Shown here: piece after piece, positions 7,912 through 15,057 of the stretch
Numbering within the stretch: the first letter of the stretch is position 1
How the letters are laid out: each line of letters opens with the position of its first letter
Origin: a candidate division FCPU426 bacterium
GTDB taxonomy: Bacteria; Oederibacteriota; Muellerivitia; Muellerivitales; Muellerivitaceae
Assembly (NCBI GenBank): GCA_023249615.1
Contig: JAHFCG010000011.1
Span: 1-37,177, forward strand
Length of the DNA stretch: 37,177 bases
Direction: 5' to 3'
Program-made: the position numbers and the translations under genes
The notes under the pieces: generated by a model
The model's database searches: none
What the model was told of the DNA's origin: nothing
The model's input: the letters and a program-made list of their open reading frames with translations, nothing else

Positions 7912-9495
7912 TCAAAATTTGACGAACTTCAAATCCTGAATATGGGGAATCTCCCGGAGTTCGGCCATAACCTTTTCCGGCACTTCATTGTCGACGTTTA
8001 CCATGGCAATGGCTTTCCCACCCACTTCCTGGCGGCCGACATAAAGACCCGCGATATTGACTCCGTTCGTCCCAAGGGTGGTTCCCAGTTTTCCGACAAT
8101 GCCGGGCCTGTCCTCGTGGGCCATCCAGATCATGTTCCCCACAGGGGTAAAGTCGGTGGTATTGCCGTCCAGATTGACGATGCGGAATTCTTTCTTGCCG
8201 AAAACCGTGCCGGAAATGGTATGGGTTCCCTTTTCGTTTTTTACCGTTACGGTAATCAGGGAGGAGTAATCCTTGATGCTGTTATCGACGGTTTCGGAGA
8301 TTTCGTAACCCCGTTCTTTCGCTATAAAAAGGGCATTCACGTAATTCACCGATTCACTCATTCCCTTTTGCAAAATTCCCTTTACGAGGCTGAGGGTGAG
8401 CGGTTTCGTGTCAAACTTTGTCACTTCGCCGTTATATTCGACTTGGATTTTCTTGATGAAGGACTCGGCCAACTGGGCGTGGAAAGAACCGATTTTTTCA
8501 ACGAGTGTTAAATAGGGTTTCAATTCCTCAAGAACTTTGGGGTCAAGCGAGGGCATGTTTACCGCGGCTTTAACCCTCCCGCCCTTTAGGGCTTCCACCA
8601 TTTGTTCGGCCACAACCACCGCGACATTCACCTGGGCTTCCTGGGTGGCCGCCCCCAAGTGTGGAACGCAAACCACATTTTCCAAAGTCAATAACGGGCT
8701 GTCAAAGGGCGGTTCTTTTTCAAACACGTCCAGTGCCGCTCCGGCAACCTTCCCGCTTTTCAAGGCGTCGTAAAGAGCGGTCTCATCGATGATTCCGCCG
8801 CGGGCGCAATTGATCAGGCGGACGCCGTCCTTCATGGCGGCAATTTGTTTGGCGTTAATCAGGCCCTTGGTTTCCTTCGTCAAAGGTGTGTGGACTGTGA
8901 TGAAATCCGCCTTCTTGATAATGTCGTCCAAGGTCACGATTTCAAACTCGTGTCCCTTGTTTTTCGCCGGGTCAACGTAAGGGTCATAAGCCAGGATTCG
9001 CATTCCCAAGCCAATAGCCTTTCGGGCCACGTTGGTTCCAATACGACCAAGACCAACCACACCCAGAACTTTCTCATTCAATTCACTGCCAATGAACTTG
9101 CTCCGTTCCCATTTCTTTTCCTTGAGGGATTGTTGGGCCTGAGGAATTTTACGGGCCATGGCCATGAGCATGGCGATAGTATGTTCCGAGGTGGAAATGG
9201 TGTTTCCGTCTGGAGTATTCATGACAATGATTCCACGCTTGGTGGCGGCTTCAAGATCAACGTTATCGACTCCGACCCCAGCCCTTCCGATGATCTTCAG
9301 CTTGGTGGCGGCCTGGATAAGGTCGGCCGTAACCGTTGTCCCGCTGCGAATAACCCAGGCGTCATAGTTCCCCAGGATTTTCTTGAGGTCTTCGGGGGTT
9401 TTGCCGATGTGTTCGTCCGTCTGGAAATCCTTCTCTTTCTTGAAGATTTCCATGCCCTGCTCGGACAGTTTGTCGGTAATCAGAACCTTGATCAT
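7912..9495 (-). CDS. serA: D-3-phosphoglycerate dehydrogenase
   Basis: A 527-residue long-form enzyme that makes 3-phosphohydroxypyruvate from 3-phosphoglycerate with NAD+, the first step of serine synthesis. The NAD motif GLGRIG is at 148-153, and the catalytic set is present: Arg232 in NCARGG, Glu261 in DVFEKEP, His279 in VPHLGAAT. The substrate-binding (ASB) region and the C-terminal ACT domain (about 455-527) follow, as in Bacillus and mycobacterial SerA. ATG 9493-9495 has GAGG seven bases upstream; earlier in-frame codons come from a repeat. The gene lies 114 bases after the aminotransferase, with a foldback repeat between them. It ends in TGA, which shows TGA is a true stop in this genome. 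Confidence 0.95.
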   Translation of the reverse strand: MIKVLITDKLSEQGMEIFKKEKDFQTDEHIGKTPEDLKKILGNYDAWVIRSGTTVTADLIQAATKLKIIGRAGVGVDNVDLEAATKRGIIVMNTPDGNTISTSEHTIAMLMAMARKIPQAQQSLKEKKWERSKFIGSELNEKVLGVVGLGRIGTNVARKAIGLGMRILAYDPYVDPAKNKGHEFEIVTLDDIIKKADFITVHTPLTKETKGLINAKQIAAMKDGVRLINCARGGIIDETALYDALKSGKVAGAALDVFEKEPPFDSPLLTLENVVCVPHLGAATQEAQVNVAVVVAEQMVEALKGGRVKAAVNMPSLDPKVLEELKPYLTLVEKIGSFHAQLAESFIKKIQVEYNGEVTKFDTKPLTLSLVKGILQKGMSESVNYVNALFIAKERGYEISETVDNSIKDYSSLITVTVKNEKGTHTISGTVFGKKEFRIVNLDGNTTDFTPVGNMIWMAHEDRPGIVGKLGTTLGTNGVNIAGLYVGRQEVGGKAIAMVNVDNEVPEKVMAELREIPHIQDLKFVKF

Positions 9496-9547
9496 TTTAA
9501 ACCTCGGTAAAAAAATTAAATAGCTTTCATTGCGAGAGACGGTTCTG

Positions 9548-9601
9548 GTAGGGGCAGGCCCCTGCGCCTGCCCGTGGACGCCCACAGGGGGGCGCCCCTA
9601 C
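9548..9601. repeat. GC-rich foldback element between aminotransferase and serA
   Basis: GTAGGGGC (9548-9555) and GCCCCTAC (9594-9601) are perfect inverted ends. Inside are two further hairpins: GGGCAGG with CCTGCCC, and GTGG with CCAC. An element with the same ends and again two inner hairpins lies at 31082-31132. It sits inside the transcript of the aminotransferase-serA pair. A short string at 9528-9538 (CATTGCGAGAG) also resembles the end of the 12687-12806 repeat. Confidence 0.7.
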
Positions 9602-9609
9602 AACGTCAT

Positions 9610-10764
9610 TTACAAATTCTCAGCTAAAAGAATTTCCTGGGCGGCCTTCACCCCAACCCCCAACGGAACCTTCTTTCCCAATTTATGCATCACCATTTCC
9701 AGCGTCGCCACACCCAAGATCACATCCGAACCATCCACGTAACCCAAATGGCCAATGCGGAATATCTTTCCCTTCACCTTGGCCTGTCCCCCCGCGATGC
9801 TAATTCCATAGGTGTCCCGGAAGGTTTTATTGACGAGTCCGCTATCGATTCCCTCCGGGGAGATAACAGAGGTCAAAGCATTTGAGGGGGCAGTAGGGGC
9901 GAATAACTTCAAACCCATGGCTTCCACACCCGCGCGAGTAGCCTTGGCCAAGCCTGCGTGCCTTTTCCAGACATTGTCCATCCCTTCCTGATTAATCATT
10001 TCCAGGGCTTTTTTCACCTGAACAACAAGGGAAATAGCGGGGGTAAAGGGGGTATCCGGCATCTTCTCTTCAACCAGTTTCTTGATGGCCTTGTCGTAGC
10101 TGAAGTAATAGCGAGGATTTTTGGCAGTTTTGGTCTTCTCAACTGCGGCGGGCGAGGCGCAAACGAAGGCCAACCCCGGAGGAATCATAAAGCCCTTCTG
10201 GGAACCGGAAAGAACCAGGTCAACTCCCCAAGCGTCTGTTTCGCAAGGCATGGCGCCAAGGCCCGAAATAGCGTCCACCACAATCAAAGCTCCGGCCTCA
10301 TGGACGACTTTGGTCAGGGTTTGAATGTCATTGAAAACACCGGTAGAGGTCTCATTTAAGGTGGCAAAAACCAGCTTAACGTCAGGGGAGGCCTTCAGTC
10401 GTTTCTTAACCTCGGCTGGATCAACCGCGGTTCCCCATTCGCATTCATATAATTCCGCTTGAACCCCAAATACCGCGCAGATATCTTTCCAACGATTACC
10501 GAAATGCCCAGCCGAAACCACCAAGACCTTTTCCCCGGGGGAGGTCATATTCGCTACAGCGGATTCCATAACCCCGGTACCCACCGAGGCAAAAGTCATA
10601 ACTGGCTGTTTGGTACGGAAAAACAGCTGTAAACCCTCGTGGGCGGCCTTAAATATGGCCTGAAATTGGGGGGTACGGTGATGCATGATGGGCATTCCGC
10701 CTTCAGCCAATACCTCAGCGGGAATGGGAGTAGGGCCTGGGGCCATAATGTATTTTTTACGCAT
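9610..10764 (-). CDS. Class V aminotransferase, alanine-glyoxylate/serine-pyruvate aminotransferase-like
   Basis: A 384-residue PLP enzyme. The N-terminal motif APGPTPIP (8-15) and the PLP lysine in LSGSQKGFMIPPG (Lys190), with Asp164 in VVDAISG, are typical of the AGXT/PucG branch of class V aminotransferases. Such enzymes transfer amino groups among serine, alanine, glyoxylate and pyruvate; in some lineages relatives serve in serine synthesis instead of SerC. The position directly before serA supports a role in making or interconverting serine, but phosphoserine aminotransferase activity is inference. The promoter and a Rex-like operator lie upstream at 10842-10896. ATG 10762-10764 is preceded by AAGGATTTCC. 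Confidence 0.85.
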   Translation of the reverse strand: MRKKYIMAPGPTPIPAEVLAEGGMPIMHHRTPQFQAIFKAAHEGLQLFFRTKQPVMTFASVGTGVMESAVANMTSPGEKVLVVSAGHFGNRWKDICAVFGVQAELYECEWGTAVDPAEVKKRLKASPDVKLVFATLNETSTGVFNDIQTLTKVVHEAGALIVVDAISGLGAMPCETDAWGVDLVLSGSQKGFMIPPGLAFVCASPAAVEKTKTAKNPRYYFSYDKAIKKLVEEKMPDTPFTPAISLVVQVKKALEMINQEGMDNVWKRHAGLAKATRAGVEAMGLKLFAPTAPSNALTSVISPEGIDSGLVNKTFRDTYGISIAGGQAKVKGKIFRIGHLGYVDGSDVILGVATLEMVMHKLGKKVPLGVGVKAAQEILLAENL

Positions 10765-10841
10765 GGAAATCCTTATAAACCCGGAGGCGTGGGAGGGAGA
10801 AATGGGTGTTTTTGGCGGTTTTTACTGCAAAAACCAAGACC

Positions 10842-10859
10842 TTGTGAAATGTTTCACAA
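10842..10859 (-). promoter_or_regulatory. Rex-type operator (TTGTGAA-N4-TTCACAA)
   Basis: TTGTGAAATGTTTCACAA is a perfect inverted repeat. It matches the published Rex operator form TTGTGAA-N4-TTCACAA at all fourteen defined positions. It begins only a few bases downstream of the start site predicted from the promoter at 10869-10896, so a bound repressor would block initiation. Rex represses when the NADH/NAD+ ratio is low. No rex gene is present in the window. Confidence 0.75.
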
Positions 10860-10868
10860 AGTCTGGCT

Positions 10869-10896
10869 AGTATAATGACTCAAGGAAGAGTGTCAA
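10869..10896 (-). promoter_or_regulatory. Strong sigma-70-type promoter for the aminotransferase-serA pair
   Basis: On the minus strand TTGACA (10891-10896) is a consensus -35, and TATACT (10869-10874) is a near-consensus -10, with a 16-base spacer. Transcription should start near 10862. The leader to the ATG at 10764 would be about 98 bases, and the Rex-like palindrome covers about +3 to +20. Confidence 0.75.
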
Positions 10897-10971
10897 GAGA
10901 GTCATTAAAACCCATATATTTTCTTCCGGAAATTTTGTAGTTAAAAAAATCCAGGAAATCGGGCCTTTCTC

Positions 10972-11379
10972 ATGAGCATTTTTAACAAACAAAAGATTTT
11001 CAATGTTCTTAAAACACTATGGATCTTTTTTATCGCGCTTACATTTTTAGTTATTTTTGCACGCGGTTGTTGTTATGAAATATTTAATTTGATAATTCCA
11101 ACCGTCCTTTTAAATCAAATCGAATCCCCAAGCCATAAATATGTCCTAACCGGATATAGAGTCGATCCCTTTACCATCACCTACGGCGGAAGAACTTATC
11201 TTGACCTAAGGCAAAAAAATAAAAGGATGAAATATGTTGGATTAAATCCGTTGACTGGAAATGGAAAGAATCAAGATGGAATTATTTTGGTTTATAATTC
11301 CGAGGCTGCTAATCCAGTTGGGATTGTTTGGTTGGATGATAATCATTTATTAGTAAATTTAATGATCCCAAAATCCTAA
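10972..11379 (+). CDS. AT-rich hypothetical membrane-anchored protein, probably truncated by an in-frame stop
   Basis: A 135-residue open frame with one N-terminal membrane helix at about 14-32 followed by Cys33 and Cys34. The soluble part contains SPSHKYVLTGYRVDP and ends near VWLDDNHLLVNL, which recalls DUF5412-like small proteins, but this resemblance is weak and unverified. Base composition is markedly more AT-rich than the neighbours, suggesting recent acquisition. Reading past the TAA at 11377-11379, the same frame stays open for 57 more codons to TGA at 11551-11553. The only nearby ribosome-binding candidates are weak. It is an isolated + strand gene between two minus-strand genes. Confidence 0.55.
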   Translation: MSIFNKQKIFNVLKTLWIFFIALTFLVIFARGCCYEIFNLIIPTVLLNQIESPSHKYVLTGYRVDPFTITYGGRTYLDLRQKNKRMKYVGLNPLTGNGKNQDGIILVYNSEAANPVGIVWLDDNHLLVNLMIPKS

Positions 11380-11553
11380 TATTCTAACGAGCTTGGTTAT
11401 TTAAAAACGCAATCAAGCATAGTAAAAGAACAATGGCAGGATGTGAAAATCACGTTTGGGATTTTGGATTCAAAGCCATATCCAAGTGAAGTAAGAATTT
11501 GGAACATAACCAGCGAAGAAGACATTCAAAAAAATACAATTCACCATTTTTGA
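11380..11553 (+). pseudogene. In-frame continuation of the 10972 gene after a TAA
   Basis: Immediately after the TAA at 11377-11379 the same frame encodes 57 sense codons, starting YSNELGYLKTQSS and containing EQWQDVKITFG and EVRIWNITSEED, before TGA at 11551. The composition looks protein-like (mixed charged and hydrophobic residues) and there is no frameshift. The simplest view is a nonsense mutation in a gene of about 193 codons. Alternatively it is random open sequence, though 57 codons in AT-rich DNA without a stop is unusual. Confidence 0.45.
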
Positions 11554-11647
11554 AAGTAAAATTAGGCCTAAATAATCTTCTTACAAGCTTTCCAACAAAT
11601 CAATGCCGTTTAGGGTCACTAAACATTGTCGATCTAAAATCATAATT

Positions 11648-12691
11648 TTAAAGAAAACTCCCTATTAGTTTTCCAACTTCCTCCGGTTTTTCCTGTGTCA
11701 CCAAATGTCCTGCTCCCTGAACCACTTTAAAAACAGCCTGTGGGTTCACTTTTCGGAAAGCCTTTTCACTATCAGCGGTAAATGTATTTGATGTCTCGCC
11801 CCGAATAACCATTGTTGGTTGTTGAAGTAGCTTCGCGAACTTCCAAACATCAGTGGGAATGGTTTTATAAATTTGGGCTTCCCACTCGGGTGGATAAATC
11901 AGCTCCACCCCGCCGTTCTTTGAAGGGCCGGTCATGCTGTCAACATAGGCTTCCACAATGTCATCGGACCAATTCTTGAAAAGACCCCGTCCCCTGAAAT
12001 GGTCATAAACCGCTTCGGCGCTTTCCCACGAACGCTTTCTCTTCAAGGCCCCATCAATTAAACGTTTTCGGGCATCCAGTCCGAAGATTTTCAACAACCT
12101 GATTTGCCATAAAAGCTTTGGGGACAACATCGTAGGATCGATCAGGATGACGCGGCTGAAAAGATCAGGACGTTTCACCGCGGCGTACAGGGTAAGAACA
12201 CCGCCGAGGCTGTGACCCACTCCTATAACCTTATCAGAATTAACTTTACCCTCACCCCTGCCCACATCCCCTTGCTGACGCTCATGGGGAAAATCCCCCA
12301 TGTTCCCCTTTGTACTGCCATAGGGGCTTTCGCCCCTATGAACCCCGGTGCGAAAATTCATCGCCCCTTCAGGAGAGGGGGGAGGATCCGTGCTTATTCC
12401 CATTCCCCTCGCCCCTTGGGGGAGAGGGTTAGGGTGAGGGGTGTCGATGGGTGTTAAATTTTCGATCCCTTCGATTAAATCATCGGCCATTTGAAACCAA
12501 TGCTTTAACCACTCGGGAGACGTGTCACCCCACAGGGGCCGAGCGAGAAAGGACACAACATGATAGTTGGGCAGGAGAGATTGGATTGCTTTTTGGTAGG
12601 TTTGCGGGGGAAATCCGTTGGCGTGAGCTAAGTGGATGAGGGGTTTGGTGGATTTTGGATTAAAGTCGAAGATTTTAGAATTAGCTGTCAT
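11648..12691 (-). CDS. Alpha/beta hydrolase carrying an in-frame repeat insertion
   Basis: A 347-residue protein with the alpha/beta hydrolase pattern: LIHLAHANGF at about 18-27 (oxyanion region), the nucleophile elbow GVGHSLGG (Ser161), and the catalytic His in GAGHLVTQEKP near the C-terminus. Residues 84-150 (starting TPHPNPLPQGARG) do not belong to the family. They are the translation of a repeat inserted between the first part of the fold and the nucleophile strand. Without them the protein would be about 280 residues, normal for the family. ATG 12689-12691 lies at the edge of another repeat and has no good ribosome binding site, so the start is uncertain. The substrate is unknown. The insertion keeps the frame, but whether the enzyme still folds cannot be told. 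Confidence 0.75.
   Translation of the reverse strand: MTANSKIFDFNPKSTKPLIHLAHANGFPPQTYQKAIQSLLPNYHVVSFLARPLWGDTSPEWLKHWFQMADDLIEGIENLTPIDTPHPNPLPQGARGMGISTDPPPSPEGAMNFRTGVHRGESPYGSTKGNMGDFPHERQQGDVGRGEGKVNSDKVIGVGHSLGGVLTLYAAVKRPDLFSRVILIDPTMLSPKLLWQIRLLKIFGLDARKRLIDGALKRKRSWESAEAVYDHFRGRGLFKNWSDDIVEAYVDSMTGPSKNGGVELIYPPEWEAQIYKTIPTDVWKFAKLLQQPTMVIRGETSNTFTADSEKAFRKVNPQAVFKVVQGAGHLVTQEKPEEVGKLIGSFL
12242..12446. repeat. MITE-like repeat inserted in frame in the hydrolase gene
   Basis: The ends are inverted: ACCCTCACCC near 12247 and GGGTGAGGGGT ending near 12446. Inside lie clear hairpins, including CATGGGG with CCCCATG (around 12283-12301) and CATAGGGGC with GCCCCTATG (around 12319-12340). 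The length, about 201 bases, is a multiple of three and contains no stop in the host frame. A short piece with the same end (CCCTCACCCTGCCCTC) lies at 16931 onward. No transposase is seen, so any movement would need one supplied in trans. Confidence 0.75.
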
Positions 12692-12806
12692 TGCGAGGAG
12701 CCCATGCCTTTTGGGCGAGGTGGCAATCAAAACTTCTCAAAAAACTAGTTTCTGGTATGTTTCGGATGGCCACGTCGGCTCAAAGTAAGAGCCTCCTCGC
12801 CATGAC
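12687..12806. repeat. Foldback repeat with GTCATTGCGAGGAG ends
   Basis: GTCATTGCGAGGAG (12687-12700) matches the reverse complement of 12793-12806 (GTCATGGCGAGGAG) with one mismatch. Strings of this kind are a well-known dispersed repeat in many environmental bacterial genomes. The left end overlaps the start codon of the alpha/beta hydrolase. After it, 12807-12863 holds a word-type stretch (GGACGACGTGCGACGGACGACGG) of about 23 bases, the gap to clpX. Confidence 0.7.
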
Positions 12807-12863
12807 CATCATTTTAATTACTGGTTTAGCGGACGACGTGCGACGGACGACGGAGAGCGGGTT

Positions 12864-14126
12864 TTACGCCGTATTCTCTCCACGGCCCTTCTGATAAACC
12901 AGAATCGGCTCTTCCTTCTTCAGAAGAACACCCTCGGTAATGACCACTTCCTTGATATCTTTCCGGGAAGGGATTTCATACATCAAATTCATCATCACAT
13001 CCTCAAGAATGGCCCTTAACCCACGAGCGCCAGATTGGCGTTTGATGGCCTCGCGAGCCACAGCGGAAAGAGCTTCGGGGGTGAACTTGAGCTTCACGTT
13101 TTCCATCTCGAAATAGCGCTGGTATTGTTTTGTCAAAGCGTTCTTGGGTTCGGTTAATACCCTCACCAAAGAGGGTTCATCCAACTCATGCAGGGCCGCG
13201 ACGATAGGCAGACGGCCAATAAACTCAGGAATCAATCCAAACTTGATCAAATCTTCCGGCTGGACCTGCTCAAACAACTCGCCCAGCTTTTTTTCCTGGC
13301 GGGTAATGGTCTCACCCTTGAAACCAATACTCCTGCGGCCTAAGCGGTTTTCGATCAACTTCTCCATGCCCACAAAGGCTCCCCCGCAAATGAAGAGGAT
13401 ATTGCTGGAATCGACCTTGATATATTCCTGGTGGGGATGCTTGCGCCCGCCCTGGGGCGGTACATTGACTTCAGTTCCTTCGATAATCTTAAGAAGCGCC
13501 TGTTGGACACCCTCACCCGACACATCCCTGGTGATGCTGGCGTTTTCGGACTTGCGGCTGATCTTGTCAATTTCATCTATATAGATGATTCCCCGCTGGG
13601 CCTTTTCCACATCGAACTCAGCGTTTTGAAGAAGTTTGAGAATGATGTTCTCAACGTCCTCGCCGACATATCCCGCCTCGGTAAGCGTGGTGGCATCGGC
13701 AACCGCAAAAGGGACATCCAAAATGCGGGCCAACGTCTGTGCCAAAAGGGTCTTCCCCACACCCGTGGGGCCGATTAATAGTACGTTGCTCTTCTGCAAT
13801 TCCACATCATTGGGCCCGGACTTTACAACCAGGCGCTTATAGTGATTGTGAACCGCGACCGAAAGGGTTCGCTTGGACTTTTCCTGCCCGATGACGTATT
13901 CGTCCAGGATGTCCTTGATTTCGGCCGGCTTCGGGATGGTCAGCTTGTTCTTTACCTGACCCTTAACCTCACCCTTATCCTCTTCTTTTAAGATGTCATT
14001 GCAAAGGGCCACGCACTCATTGCAAATATAAACGGTCGGCCCCGCGACGAGTTTCTTTACCTCGTCCTGGGTCTTTCCACAGAAGGAGCATCTTAAGAAT
14101 GTGTTTTTCTCTTTATCTCCAGCCAT
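12864..14126 (-). CDS. clpX: ATP-dependent Clp protease ATP-binding subunit ClpX
   Basis: A 420-residue AAA+ unfoldase that selects substrates and feeds them into ClpP. The N-terminal zinc-binding domain has Cys13, Cys16, Cys35 and Cys38. Walker A GPTGVGKT is at 119-126, pore loop GYVG at 152-155, Walker B IIYIDE at 180-185, RKH loop at 228-230 and the ClpP-docking IGF loop at 267-269, so all working parts are present. The order tig, clpP, clpX in the direction of transcription is the common bacterial arrangement. The gaps between them are unusually large here because foldback repeats fill them. Confidence 0.97.
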   Translation of the reverse strand: MAGDKEKNTFLRCSFCGKTQDEVKKLVAGPTVYICNECVALCNDILKEEDKGEVKGQVKNKLTIPKPAEIKDILDEYVIGQEKSKRTLSVAVHNHYKRLVVKSGPNDVELQKSNVLLIGPTGVGKTLLAQTLARILDVPFAVADATTLTEAGYVGEDVENIILKLLQNAEFDVEKAQRGIIYIDEIDKISRKSENASITRDVSGEGVQQALLKIIEGTEVNVPPQGGRKHPHQEYIKVDSSNILFICGGAFVGMEKLIENRLGRRSIGFKGETITRQEKKLGELFEQVQPEDLIKFGLIPEFIGRLPIVAALHELDEPSLVRVLTEPKNALTKQYQRYFEMENVKLKFTPEALSAVAREAIKRQSGARGLRAILEDVMMNLMYEIPSRKDIKEVVITEGVLLKKEEPILVYQKGRGENTA

Positions 14127-14150
14127 TCACAACTCCAAAAACTGAAATTT

Positions 14151-14270
14151 TCACCACCAAGGGCGCCAAGTTCACCACGAAATCAAAAGATAAAACCTGT
14201 TAATTTAAAAATCGATTTTTGCTTCGCTTTTCGCCTTACTTGGTGTAATTGGTGCTCTTGGTGGTTAAAA
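14151..14270. repeat. Iterated-word foldback element between clpP and clpX
   Basis: The left arm (about 14151-14183) reads CACCAAG-type words, and the right arm (about 14238-14267) reads three spaced copies of TTGGTG ending in GGTTAAAA. The two arms are largely complementary, separated by an AT-rich stretch. The same element occurs at 14901-15051 and 25361-25480, with a one-armed copy at 16727-16760. Confidence 0.75.
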
Positions 14271-14273
14271 ACC

Positions 14274-14873
14274 TTATTTCTTTTTGGGTTCTTGACGCTT
14301 CGTCAAAACCTCGTCAATCAACCCGTAATTCTTGGCTTCCTCGGCCGACATGAAATAATCCCTCTCCACGTCTTCCTCGATTTTCTTCAAGGCCTGGCCG
14401 GTATGGTTGACCAGGATATTGTTGAGCTTCTCGCGCACTTTTAGGATTTCCTTTGCCTGTATCTCGATATCCGTGGCCTGCCCCTGGGCGCCGCCCGAAG
14501 GCTGGTGAATCATGATTCGGGCGTTTGGCAGGGCGTAGCGTTTGCCCTTGGCCCCCGCGGTTAAAAGGAGCGCGCCCATGCTGGCGGCCTGGCCCACGCA
14601 AATGGTGGAAACGGGAGCCCGCATGAATTGAATGGTGTCATAGATCGCAAGGCCGGAGGTGACAACCCCGCCCGGGCTATTGATATAGAGGTTGATGTCT
14701 TTATCCGGATCATCCGATTCCAGAAACAACAACTGGGCGATAATGGCGTTCGCCACATCGTCGTTCACGGGCGTTCCCAGAATGACAATACGGTCTTTCA
14801 AAAGACGGGAATAAATGTCATAGGACCTTTCCCCGCGGTTCGTCTGTTCGACTACTATTGGTATCAATGCCAT
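14274..14873 (-). CDS. clpP: ATP-dependent Clp protease proteolytic subunit ClpP
   Basis: A 199-residue serine protease that forms the tetradecameric chamber used by ClpX. The catalytic triad is in canonical positions: Ser98 in GQAASMGA, His123 in MIHQPSGG, Asp172 in ERDYFMS. The N-terminal axial loop residues ([14 protein letters not shown]) and the handle region are present; the length is standard. ATG 14871-14873 is preceded by GGAGG five bases upstream, a strong site. It lies between tig and clpX with repeat elements on both sides. Confidence 0.97.
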   Translation of the reverse strand: MALIPIVVEQTNRGERSYDIYSRLLKDRIVILGTPVNDDVANAIIAQLLFLESDDPDKDINLYINSPGGVVTSGLAIYDTIQFMRAPVSTICVGQAASMGALLLTAGAKGKRYALPNARIMIHQPSGGAQGQATDIEIQAKEILKVREKLNNILVNHTGQALKKIEEDVERDYFMSAEEAKNYGLIDEVLTKRQEPKKK

Positions 14874-14900
14874 AAATCCTCCGATTTTAATTCCAGCTAT

Positions 14901-15051
14901 TTAACCATCAAGGGCACCAAGTTCACCAAGAAAGATTTTCACAATAATCATCTATTTTCAAAACCCATTCTTCCTTTTGATCCTTTATTCGAGTCAATCA
15001 AACCTTTCCGTTCGCCGTTCTTGGTGCCCTTGGTGAACTTGGTGGTTCAAA
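14901..15051. repeat. Iterated-word foldback element between tig and clpP
   Basis: The left arm (about 14901-14934) contains AAGGGCACCAAGTTCACCAA, and the right arm (about 15018-15050) contains three 9-base words, CTTGGTGCC, CTTGGTGAA and CTTGGTGGT. The arms are nearly perfectly complementary over about 28 bases and enclose about 80 AT-rich bases. A transcript through it would form a long hairpin between the tig and clpP coding regions. Confidence 0.8.
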
Positions 15052-15057
15052 CGCCTT

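Noticed and set aside
7846..8511. Open frame of 221 codons on the + strand opposite serA
   Set aside because: Antisense shadow of a conserved enzyme; no start context and no protein-like features.
9496..9585. Upstream extension of serA to 9585
   Set aside because: The added 30 residues come from the GTAGGGGC foldback; ATG 9495 has a proper ribosome binding site and starts exactly where SerA proteins begin.
10871..10876. TATAAT on the + strand as promoter of the 10972 gene
   Set aside because: No fitting -35 lies 16-18 bases upstream on that strand, whereas the minus strand has TTGACA-16-TATACT at the same place. The match is probably a by-product.
12212..12457. Possible small + strand gene inside the hydrolase
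   Set aside because: The frame is made of the inserted repeat read on the other strand; no ribosome binding site.
14151..15051. Iterated CTTGGTG words taken as a CRISPR array
   Set aside because: Units are only 9 bases, directly adjacent without spacers, arranged as inverted arms, and no cas genes are present.
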